Part shown: positions 1 to 4,953 of the stretch, in pieces
Layout of the letters: every line of letters starts with the position of its first letter
How positions within the stretch are numbered: position 1 is the first letter of the stretch
Assembly (NCBI RefSeq): GCF_001854865.1
Contig: NZ_MDDW01000001.1
Coordinates: 928,553-937,503, forward strand
Direction: 5' to 3'
Source of the DNA: Rhizobium sp. LCM 4573
GTDB lineage: Bacteria; Pseudomonadota; Alphaproteobacteria; Rhizobiales; Rhizobiaceae
DNA length: 8,951 nt
The notes under the pieces: generated by a model
What the model was told of the DNA's origin: nothing
Database searches by the model: none
Seen by the model: only the letters and a program-made list of their open reading frames with translations
Program-made: the position numbers and the translations under genes

Positions 1-295
1 GGCAGGCATCGACGCACTCCTGCATCTCGCCTATCCGCTCACAGTCATCCGCGCACTCGGCACAGATCTCGGCGCATTCCCGGCAGGTATGCTTGTGATG
101 CGGCGTGCCAATCAGCATGAAATGGGCGGAGGTCCGGCAGATTTCGGCACAAGCCATCATCAGGCGAAAATGCGCCGGCTCGGTATGCTCGCCGCCCGCC
201 TCCAGGCAATGCTTCATCGCCGTGGACACGCAGATGCTGTAGCAGTTCAGGCAATTGTCGATACACTCCCTCATGCCAGCGTCTATATGAGCCAT
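1..295 (-). CDS. Four-helix-bundle copper-binding protein (Csp-like, DUF326 type), 3' end outside the window
   Basis: The visible 98 residues start at the ATG at 295, which follows a strong Shine-Dalgarno (AAGGAGG, complement of 301-307). The frame stays open to the left edge, so the C-terminus is missing. Fourteen cysteines occur in these 98 residues (11, 15, 18, 22, 30, 49, 53, 71, 74, 78, 81, 85, 94, 98), many as CxxxC or CxxC pairs (CIDNC, CAEIC, CRECAEIC, CADDC), with a His/Met-containing stretch (TPHHKHTC) between helices. This is the pattern of Csp copper-storage proteins, which line the core of a four-helix bundle with cysteines that bind Cu(I). There is no Tat or Sec signal, so a cytosolic Csp3-like location is inferred. 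An EcfG-like promoter lies just upstream (332-356), separate from the gene ending at 367. The family call is strong; copper storage as the role is by analogy. Confidence 0.88.
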   Translation of the reverse strand, partial: MAHIDAGMRECIDNCLNCYSICVSTAMKHCLEAGGEHTEPAHFRLMMACAEICRTSAHFMLIGTPHHKHTCRECAEICAECADDCERIGEMQECVDAC

Positions 296-331
296 GGCGG
301 CCTCCTTGATCCTCAGCGGTAAAAACGGCCG

Positions 332-356
332 AACCGAGCCGGAACCCGTAAGTTCC
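332..356 (-). promoter_or_regulatory. EcfG/RpoE2-like stress promoter for the copper-binding protein gene
   Basis: Read on the minus strand, GGAAC (356-352), a 17-base spacer and GTT (334-332) match the GGAAC-N16/17-(C)GTT pattern of the alphaproteobacterial general stress sigma factor. Transcription would start near 325, about 30 bases before the ATG at 295. The element lies entirely in the 71-base gap between the upstream gene and this one. The base before GTT is G rather than the consensus C. Confidence 0.5.
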
Positions 357-366
357 AGGAAGAGGC

Positions 367-702
367 TTATCGCCCGCCAGGATTGCTGGAAGGGTTGCGA
401 TGGGGCGGCAGGTCATCAGGCCTTATGACGGGTGTATTTCCGATTGAAGGCGCAGGCTCCACGAGATCGCTGTCGCCGACGTCAGGCGCCTTCAACTCAC
501 CATTGCAGCGGTCGAGCTTCTGCGACAGATTTCGGCCATTGCGCTGGGAGCGGTCTTGAGGCCGGCTATCGGGCGGTGCGGCGCAGTCTCCGTTCGCCGG
601 CCTTCTTTCCTCCGCAAAGCCGGATTGCGCCGCGAAAAGGCCCGAAACCGCAATCAGCAAGGCCGCAGCGGCAATCCGAAACCGATCTCTCTGCCTGAAC
701 AT
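367..702 (-). CDS. Secreted small protein of unknown function (111 aa)
   Basis: The ATG at 702 is preceded by GAAGGAGG at good spacing. Residues 1-30 form a Sec signal peptide: a basic start (MFRQRDRFR), a hydrophobic core (IAAAALLIAVSGLFAA) and likely cleavage after GFA-30. The mature part of about 81 residues is hydrophilic, has two cysteines (C40, C66) that could form a disulphide in the periplasm, and ends in a Pro/Asn/Gly-rich tail. The segment LDRCNGELKAPDVGDSD, followed by EPAP and TPVIRPDDLPP, resembles small conserved rhizobial hypothetical proteins, but I know no function for it. It is divergent from the 73-aa gene at 825 and shares a 122-base promoter region containing symmetrical EcfG-like sites. 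A periplasmic, stress-induced role is inference. Confidence 0.8.
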   Translation of the reverse strand: MFRQRDRFRIAAAALLIAVSGLFAAQSGFAEERRPANGDCAAPPDSRPQDRSQRNGRNLSQKLDRCNGELKAPDVGDSDLVEPAPSIGNTPVIRPDDLPPHRNPSSNPGGR

Positions 703-725
703 TCTTTGCCTCCTTCACCGGTCCC

Positions 726-750
726 AACCTTTGCAGGGAAGGACTGTTCC
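726..750 (-). promoter_or_regulatory. Second EcfG-like promoter candidate upstream of the secreted 111-aa protein
   Basis: On the minus strand GGAAC (750-746), 17 bases, then GTT (728-726). The start would fall near 718, only about 16 bases before the ATG at 702 and just ahead of its Shine-Dalgarno at 709-713. It is in tandem with the symmetrical site at 763-789. The short leader makes it less convincing than the other sites. Confidence 0.33.
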
Positions 751-762
751 GCCGAAAGAACG

Positions 763-789
763 GGAACCATCGGTTAGGGCGCCGGTTCC
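763..789. promoter_or_regulatory. Symmetrical, bidirectional EcfG-like promoter
   Basis: The sequence GGAACC-N15-GGTTCC is a perfect 6+6 inverted repeat. Read to the right, GGAAC (763-767), 17 bases and GTT (785-787) form a promoter starting near 794 for the gene at 825. Read to the left, GGAAC (789-785), 17 bases and GTT (767-765) form a promoter starting near 758 for the gene at 702. The -35 element of each direction is the -10 element of the other. Recognition by EcfG is inferred from the motif; the dyad itself is plain in the sequence. Confidence 0.5.
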
Positions 790-824
790 GGTCTTGACGG
801 TGAGAGACCAAAGGAGGTGCCGCC

Positions 825-1046
825 ATGCCCGGCAACAGCAAGATCACGACCGGCCTTAACGACCGCCCGAAATCCGCATCGATCGCCCAAAGCGGTCCCG
901 GCATTCCGGACGATTCAGGCAGTCCGATCGAAGCCGGCGACCGGCAGATCGAACGGACGAAGGAGAAGTTGACGGAGAGCCCCCGCAAAAAGCTGAAGCG
1001 GGAGGTGCAAGAGCGGATCGAGGCCTCCCAAAAGGGCTCCGAGTAA
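825..1046 (+). CDS. Small charged protein of unknown function (73 aa)
   Basis: The ATG at 825 follows AAGGAGG at 811-817 with seven bases between, a near-ideal initiation site, and the frame ends with TAA at 1044-1046. The product has no signal peptide or membrane segment. The first 40 residues are Pro/Gly/Ser-rich and probably disordered. Residues 40-72 (from DRQIERTKEKL to QERIEASQ) are strongly charged and likely helical, with a basic patch RKKLKRE. I do not recognise a family. It is divergent from the secreted 111-aa gene, shares the symmetrical promoter at 763-789, and ends ten bases from the convergent frcK stop. Small charged cytosolic proteins are common in general stress regulons, so that role is plausible but inferred. 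Confidence 0.75.
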   Translation: MPGNSKITTGLNDRPKSASIAQSGPGIPDDSGSPIEAGDRQIERTKEKLTESPRKKLKREVQERIEASQKGSE

Positions 1047-1063
1047 TCGGTAACGTCACTCGG
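1039..1063. terminator. Weak dyad between convergent gene ends (possible shared terminator)
   Basis: CCGAGT (1039-1044) and ACTCGG (1058-1063) can pair around a 13-base loop. The dyad spans the stop codons of both the 73-aa gene and frcK. Read leftwards, a TTTT run follows about six bases after the stem. A six-pair stem without an adjacent T-tract is weak evidence. Confidence 0.25.
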
Positions 1064-1685
1064 CTCCGGCAAGCGTAAGGTCGGCCGTATGCGATCCCGC
1101 AAGGATCAGATGACCATTGGGAAGATCATTGCCCGAAACCTTGCTCTCGACCGCATCCTCGGCAAGCCCGAAATGCCGCCAGCGGTCAATGAGCCGTTGC
1201 TCCAGCACCTCGACGGGCGGCGTGAGCATGATCGTATAGTCAAAGAGAGCCGCGAGCATTGCCCAGCGCCCCTCTTTCAGGAGGAGATAGTTCCCCTCCA
1301 CGACGATGAAACGATGCTCCGGAGAAACGACACGCGCCGCCGCCACGGCAAGTTCGCGGCTCCGGTCGAAAACCGGAACCAGCACTTCTTCCTCCGCCTG
1401 CCGTACCGCCTTGATAATATCGATGAAACCGCGGACGTCGAAAGTTTCCGGCGCCCCTTTGCGCGAAAGCAGACCCTTTTCCTTCAGGACGGCGTCATCC
1501 ATATGGAAACCGTCCATCGGGAGGACTTCCGCAAGCTCGCCCTTTTCTTGGAGAGCCTGGACGAGCTTATCCGCGAAGGTCGACTTTCCCGCCCCTGGCG
1601 GTCCGGCAATGGCGATCAGGAAACGGCGCGCGTCGCCGGCCCGGCCGATGAGGGCATCCGCGATCTCGTCCAGGCGTCCGTTCAT
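1056..1685 (-). CDS. frcK: FrcK, P-loop kinase of the fructose transport operon
   Basis: The 209-aa protein belongs to the uridine kinase / phosphoribulokinase / pantothenate kinase-like P-loop fold. Walker A is GPPGAGKST at residues 28-36. PMDGFHMDD at 56-64 is the substrate-side motif typical of this group, FIVVEGNYLLL at about 126-136 carries the Walker B strand, and an Arg-rich lid (RLIDRWRHFGL) follows at about 164-174. Near the C-terminus VSGNDLPNG fits the nucleotide-base contact region. No signal peptide is present, so it is cytosolic. Its ATG overlaps the frcA stop (ATGA), implying translational coupling as the last gene of the operon. In S. meliloti the corresponding gene is frcK. 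The family predicts phosphorylation of a small hydroxylated metabolite, but the substrate is not evident from the sequence. Confidence 0.9.
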   Translation of the reverse strand: MNGRLDEIADALIGRAGDARRFLIAIAGPPGAGKSTFADKLVQALQEKGELAEVLPMDGFHMDDAVLKEKGLLSRKGAPETFDVRGFIDIIKAVRQAEEEVLVPVFDRSRELAVAAARVVSPEHRFIVVEGNYLLLKEGRWAMLAALFDYTIMLTPPVEVLEQRLIDRWRHFGLAEDAVESKVSGNDLPNGHLILAGSHTADLTLAGAE

Positions 1686-2476
1686 GCAGGCACGGCTTCC
1701 GGGGTTACCGCCTTTGCACCCGTCATCAGGGCCACAGCGTCCGACATCGTGTAATCCTTCGGATTGATGACGGTGAGCCGCTTGCCGAGGCGATGGATAT
1801 GGATGCGGTCTGCCACCTCGAAGACATGCGGCATATTGTGGGAGATGAGCACGATCGGAATGCCCCGCTGCCGTACATCCGAGATCAGCTCCAGCACACG
1901 ACGGCTTTCCTTCACGCCGAGCGCCGCGGTCGGCTCATCCAGAATGATGACCTTGGAGCCGAAAGCCGCGGCACGCGCGACCGCCACACCTTGGCGCTGG
2001 CCGCCGGAAAGCGTTTCCACCGCCTGGTTGATGTTCTGAATGGTCATCAGTCCGAGTTCCGAGAGCTTGGCTCGGGCGAATTTCTCCATCGCGCCATGGT
2101 CGAGCTTGCGGAAGACCTTGCCCATGAAGCCCGGTTTGCGGATCTCGCGCCCCAGGAACATGTTGTCGGCGATCGAAAGCGCCGGCGAAAGGGCGAGGTT
2201 CTGGTAGACGGTTTCGATGCCGGCCTCACGAGCTTCCATGGGCGAGGAGAAATGCACCTCCTTGCCCTCCATACGGATCTCGCCCTCGTCGGGACGGATC
2301 GCGCCGGAAATCGCCTTGATGAGCGAGGACTTTCCCGCGCCGTTGTCGCCGATAACGGCCAGAATTTCTCCCGGATAGAGATCGAAATCGGCATGGTCGA
2401 GGGCGGTGACGCGGCCGTAACGCTTTACCAACCCGCGAGCGGAGAGGATGGGTTCTCTGTTCTGTTCCTGAGCCAT
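1682..2476 (-). CDS. frcA: FrcA, ATP-binding subunit of the fructose ABC transporter
   Basis: The 264-aa product is a single ABC ATPase domain that powers import through FrcC at the inner membrane. Visible motifs are Walker A GDNGAGKSS (43-51), Q-loop Q92 in TVYQNLALSP, signature LSGGQ (156-160), Walker B KVIILDEP (175-182) and the H-loop histidine in ISHNMP (H213). The D-loop reads AALGVKES rather than the common SALD. Most carbohydrate-uptake type 2 importers (RbsA, MglA) use a fused double ATPase of about 500 residues, so the half-size FrcA must work as a homodimer, as in known FrcA-type systems. The ATG at 2476 overlaps the frcC stop as TGATG. The frame is open further upstream, but that part lies inside frcC and gives an Arg-rich, non-homologous extension, so the MAQEQNREP start is preferred. 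Confidence 0.95.
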   Translation of the reverse strand: MAQEQNREPILSARGLVKRYGRVTALDHADFDLYPGEILAVIGDNGAGKSSLIKAISGAIRPDEGEIRMEGKEVHFSSPMEAREAGIETVYQNLALSPALSIADNMFLGREIRKPGFMGKVFRKLDHGAMEKFARAKLSELGLMTIQNINQAVETLSGGQRQGVAVARAAAFGSKVIILDEPTAALGVKESRRVLELISDVRQRGIPIVLISHNMPHVFEVADRIHIHRLGKRLTVINPKDYTMSDAVALMTGAKAVTPEAVPA

Positions 2477-3555
2477 CAGACAGACGCCTTTCTGATCCAC
2501 TGGTCCACTGCAACGGCGACGATGATGAGGACGCCGATGAGGAGGTAGGTCCACTGCACATCCGTGCCGAGAAGGCGCAGGCCCAGAGAGAACACGCCGA
2601 CGATCAGCGCACCGAACATCATGCCGAGGACGGAGCCTCTTCCGCCGAAGAGGGAAATGCCGCCGATCACCACCGCCGTAATGGATTCGATATTGGCGAA
2701 CTGTCCGGCCGTCGGGGAAACAGAACCGATGCGGCCGATGAGAGCCCAGCCTGCGAGCGCGCAGATGAGACCCGACAGGGTGTAGACCGAGATGAGCATG
2801 CGCTTGACGTTCACGCCGGAAAGCTCCGCCGCATCCGGATCGTCGCCAACCGCATAGAGATGCCGGCCCCACGGCGTATGGTTCAGCACGTACCAGAGCA
2901 ATGCCACCAGCAGAACCATGGCGATCACGCCATAGGTAAAGACTGCTCCGCCGATCCGAAACGTGCTGCCGAAGAACTGCAGGATCGGCGCCGTCGTCTC
3001 GATATCCTGCGCCCGGATGGTTTCATTGGCGGAATAGAGGAAGTTGGTCGCAAGCACAATCTGCCACATGCCGAGCGTCACGATGAAGGGCGGCAGCTTC
3101 ATACGCGCCACCAGAACCCCGTTGATATAGCCGCAGAGCGCGCCGACGCCGAAACCGCAGAGAATGGCGATCTCCGGCGGCAGACCGTAACGGAATACGA
3201 ACTGGCCCATCACCACCGACGACAGCACCATCATGGCGCCTACCGAAAGATCGATGCCGGCCGTCATGATGACGAGTGTCTGCGCGGCTCCGACGATACC
3301 GGTAATCGCCACCTGCTGAAGGATCAGCGTCAGCGAAAAGGCCGAAAAGAACTTGGTGCCGAGCAGCGATCCGAAGATCAGAAGCGAGATGATGAGCACG
3401 ATGAGCGATACGGCCGAAGGGCTCGTATGCAGGAAATGCCGGAACTTTTGGACCGCCGAGCGGTCATTTCCATCGAATGACGCGATCTCGGTGGAACTGT
3501 CCTTCAGGACCTTTTCGTAATCGTGATGCGGCGCGGCCGCCGTTGGGTCGCTCAT
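2476..3555 (-). CDS. frcC: FrcC, membrane permease of the fructose ABC transporter
   Basis: The 359-aa product is a BPD_transp_2 / RbsC-family permease forming the inner-membrane sugar channel. An unusually long hydrophilic N-terminus (about 1-46, MSDPTAAAPHHDYEK onward) precedes the first hydrophobic segment (about 47-66). Family motifs follow: MTAGIDLSVGAM (98-109), LPPFIVTLGM (154-163), GRHLYAVGDDPDAAELSG (230-247, the cytoplasmic loop that contacts the ATPase) and VVIGGISLFGGRGS (295-308). The start at 3555 is fixed by GGAGGA (complement of 3561-3566); an open extension upstream has no such site and is Arg-rich. The stop overlaps the frcA ATG. By homology with S. meliloti Frc, expected substrates are fructose and possibly mannose and ribose. 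Confidence 0.95.
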   Translation of the reverse strand: MSDPTAAAPHHDYEKVLKDSSTEIASFDGNDRSAVQKFRHFLHTSPSAVSLIVLIISLLIFGSLLGTKFFSAFSLTLILQQVAITGIVGAAQTLVIMTAGIDLSVGAMMVLSSVVMGQFVFRYGLPPEIAILCGFGVGALCGYINGVLVARMKLPPFIVTLGMWQIVLATNFLYSANETIRAQDIETTAPILQFFGSTFRIGGAVFTYGVIAMVLLVALLWYVLNHTPWGRHLYAVGDDPDAAELSGVNVKRMLISVYTLSGLICALAGWALIGRIGSVSPTAGQFANIESITAVVIGGISLFGGRGSVLGMMFGALIVGVFSLGLRLLGTDVQWTYLLIGVLIIVAVAVDQWIRKASV

Positions 3556-3571
3556 GGGTTTCCTCCGCCTC

Positions 3572-3625
3572 AAGCCCGCTCCCACGGTAATCCGGCCAAG
3601 ACGAAACCCTTGGCGGGACGGGCTT
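3572..3625 (-). promoter_or_regulatory. Two-part stem-loop in the frcB-frcC intergenic RNA
   Basis: AAGCCCG (3572-3578) pairs with CGGGCTT (3619-3625), and TCCC (3580-3583) with GGGA (3615-3618) across a single bulged base. Inside, GCCAAG (3595-3600) pairs with CTTGGC (3609-3614) around an eight-base loop. The structure lies just upstream of the frcC ribosome-binding site. It may slow 3'-5' decay of frcB mRNA or reduce downstream expression, as seen in other binding-protein-dependent operons. Confidence 0.5.
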
Positions 3626-3630
3626 ATGCT

Positions 3631-3646
3631 GCGCCTTCTTCGGCGC
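3631..3646 (-). promoter_or_regulatory. Short GC hairpin between frcB and frcC
   Basis: GCGCC (3631-3635) pairs with GGCGC (3642-3646) around a six-base loop. It is the middle of three hairpins in this 156-base gap. No T-tract follows it on the minus strand. Confidence 0.35.
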
Positions 3647-3668
3647 GCTGTCAAAAATCGGTGAAAGC

Positions 3669-3694
3669 CGCGGGGATGCCGAGGCGCCCCCGCG
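3669..3694 (-). promoter_or_regulatory. GC-rich stem-loop directly after frcB
   Basis: CGCGGGG (3669-3675) pairs with CCCCGCG (3688-3694) around a 12-base loop, starting 17 bases after the frcB stop. On the transcribed (minus) strand a TTTTT run (complement of 3654-3658) occurs about ten bases beyond the stem, too far for a standard intrinsic terminator. It is best read as a partial terminator or mRNA-stabilising hairpin favouring frcB over frcCAK. Confidence 0.45.
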
Positions 3695-3711
3695 CGAGTG
3701 TCAGCCGGGCA

Positions 3712-4737
3712 TCAGCCCCAGCACTTGGACAAGCCTTCCTTGGTGTCGATCGACTGCACGCCGGAAACGGGCTTGTCGGTCACCAACGTAACGCCGGTAT
3801 CGAAGAAATCCTTGCCTTCGGTCGGCTTCGGCTTCTCGCCGGTATCGGCGAACTTCTTGATCGCCTCGATGCCGAGCGCGGCCATCTGCAGAGGATACTG
3901 CTGCGAGGTGGCACCGATCACGCCGTCCGCGACGTTCTTGACGCCTGGGCAGCCGCCGTCGACCGAAACGATAAGGACATCCTTCTCGCGACCGACCGCC
4001 TTCAGCGCCTCATAGGCGCCGGCAGCTGCCGGCTCGTTGATGGTATGGACGACGTTGATGGTTGGATCCTTCTGGAGAAGGTTTTCCATCGCGGTGCGGC
4101 CGCCCTCTTCGTTGCCGTTGGTGATGTCGTGGCCGACGATCCGCGGATCGTCCTCATCGCCGATGCGATTGGCATCCTTCGCGTCGATACCAAAGCCCAT
4201 CATGAACCCCTGGTCGCGGAGCACGTCGACAGAGGGCTGCGACGGCGTCAGATCGAGAAAGGCAACCCTCGCTTCGCTCGCGGCATCACCCAGCGTCTCC
4301 TTCGCCCACTGGCCGATTAGCTTGCCGGCGAGCAGGTTGTCGGTGGCGAACGTCATGTCGGCTGCATCGATCGGCTCGAGCGGCGTATCGAGCGCGATCA
4401 CCAGAAGACCCGCATCGCGCGCCTTTTTGATGTTCGGCACGATGCCCTTGGTGTCGGAAGCCGTGATAAGGATGCCCTTCGCGCCGTCGGCGATGCAGGT
4501 TTCGATCGCCGCGACCTGGCTTTCGCTGTCGCCGTCGATCTTGCCCGCATAGGATTTCAGCGTCACGCCGAGTTCCTTTGCCTTGGCGGTCGCGCCTTCC
4601 TTCATCTTCACGAAGAACGGATTGGTATCGGTCTTGGTGATGAGGCAGGCGGATACTTCCTGGGCCGATGCCGGCCCGGAAAAGGCGACGCCCAGCGCAA
4701 GCGCACCGAAAGCTGCTGATAAAACGGTCTTCTTCAT
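3712..4737 (-). CDS. frcB: FrcB, periplasmic fructose-binding protein
   Basis: The 341-aa product is a periplasmic binding protein of the ribose/galactose-binding (Peripla_BP_4) class that captures the sugar and delivers it to FrcC. Residues 1-25 are a Sec signal peptide ([20 protein letters not shown], cleavage after ASA-25). The mature protein shows the family layout: [12 protein letters not shown] at the start, [11 protein letters not shown] (88-98), a DTPLEP sugar-pocket strand (118-123), [16 protein letters not shown] (206-221) and [13 protein letters not shown] (258-270). The start at 4737 has GGGAGGAG at good spacing; a 19-residue upstream extension would destroy the signal peptide. 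A strong sigma-70-like promoter lies at 4851-4879, giving a leader of about 106 bases. Stem-loops after the stop suggest that this subunit is made in excess of the others. Confidence 0.95.
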   Translation of the reverse strand: MKKTVLSAAFGALALGVAFSGPASAQEVSACLITKTDTNPFFVKMKEGATAKAKELGVTLKSYAGKIDGDSESQVAAIETCIADGAKGILITASDTKGIVPNIKKARDAGLLVIALDTPLEPIDAADMTFATDNLLAGKLIGQWAKETLGDAASEARVAFLDLTPSQPSVDVLRDQGFMMGFGIDAKDANRIGDEDDPRIVGHDITNGNEEGGRTAMENLLQKDPTINVVHTINEPAAAGAYEALKAVGREKDVLIVSVDGGCPGVKNVADGVIGATSQQYPLQMAALGIEAIKKFADTGEKPKPTEGKDFFDTGVTLVTDKPVSGVQSIDTKEGLSKCWG

Positions 4738-4778
4738 GATTTCTCCTCCCAGAATTACAGACGAAAGCGGTTCAAGAA

Positions 4779-4814
4779 CTATTGGGCGCGGCATACGCCA
4801 TAGAGACTGCTCAA
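4779..4814 (-). other. Possible 11-codon leader ORF in the frcB 5' leader
   Basis: In the frcB leader a strong Shine-Dalgarno (GGAGGAGG, complement of 4817-4824) is followed by TTG at 4814 and an 11-codon frame ending in TAG (4781-4779). This ribosome-binding site does not serve frcB, which has its own at about 4743-4750. A translated leader peptide is possible, but the TTG start and the very small size make it speculative. Confidence 0.18.
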
Positions 4815-4850
4815 GACCTCCTCCAAGCCGCCACGCTCCTCACAGCCGCT

Positions 4851-4879
4851 AATTAAGGGGGATTTGAAATTCTTGTCAA
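4851..4879 (-). promoter_or_regulatory. Housekeeping (sigma-70 type) promoter of the frc operon
   Basis: On the minus strand TTGACA (4879-4874), a 17-base spacer and TTAATT (4856-4851) form a strong match to a housekeeping promoter in the AT-rich gap between frcB and frcR. Transcription would start near 4843. The AT-richness contrasts with the GC-rich coding surroundings. A small dyad, ATTTGAAAT (4862-4870), sits between the two boxes and could overlap a repressor site. Confidence 0.65.
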
Positions 4880-4888
4880 TAAATAAAT

Positions 4889-4908
4889 CCGATTGAATTA
4901 TTAATCGG
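4889..4908. promoter_or_regulatory. Operator-like palindrome between frcB and frcR (candidate FrcR site)
   Basis: CCGATT (4889-4894) and AATCGG (4903-4908) form an inverted repeat with an eight-base AT-rich centre. It lies about ten bases upstream of the frcB -35 box and 45 bases before the frcR start, so a bound regulator could affect both directions. Binding by FrcR is inferred from position and symmetry only. Confidence 0.35.
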
Positions 4909-4953
4909 GAGGACGTAAAGGTTGGACAGGCGTGGCATCGGGAGGTTATGCCA

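Noticed and set aside
566..1102. Minus-strand frame spanning the divergent 111-aa and 73-aa genes
   Set aside because: It crosses a promoter region and both small genes in the wrong frame; each of those has a good ribosome-binding site and this frame has none.
1089..1754. Plus-strand frame opposite frcK
   Set aside because: It lacks a ribosome-binding site and conflicts with frcK, which has intact Walker motifs.
1793..2548. Long plus-strand frame opposite frcA
   Set aside because: Antisense shadow of the conserved ATPase; composition is atypical and the ATPase motifs are on the other strand.
2477..2872. N-terminal extension of frcA
   Set aside because: The extension is read inside frcC in another frame and is Arg/His-rich; the internal ATG at 2476 gives a normal ABC ATPase start.
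3654..3675. Intrinsic terminator after frcB
   Set aside because: The GC stem is good but the TTTTT run is about ten bases away, so a full terminator is not supported; it was annotated only as a stem-loop.
3523..4320. A 265-codon open frame opposite frcB/frcC
   Set aside because: It covers the frcB coding strand in antisense and the structured intergenic gap; no family motif or initiation site, while frcB is unambiguous.
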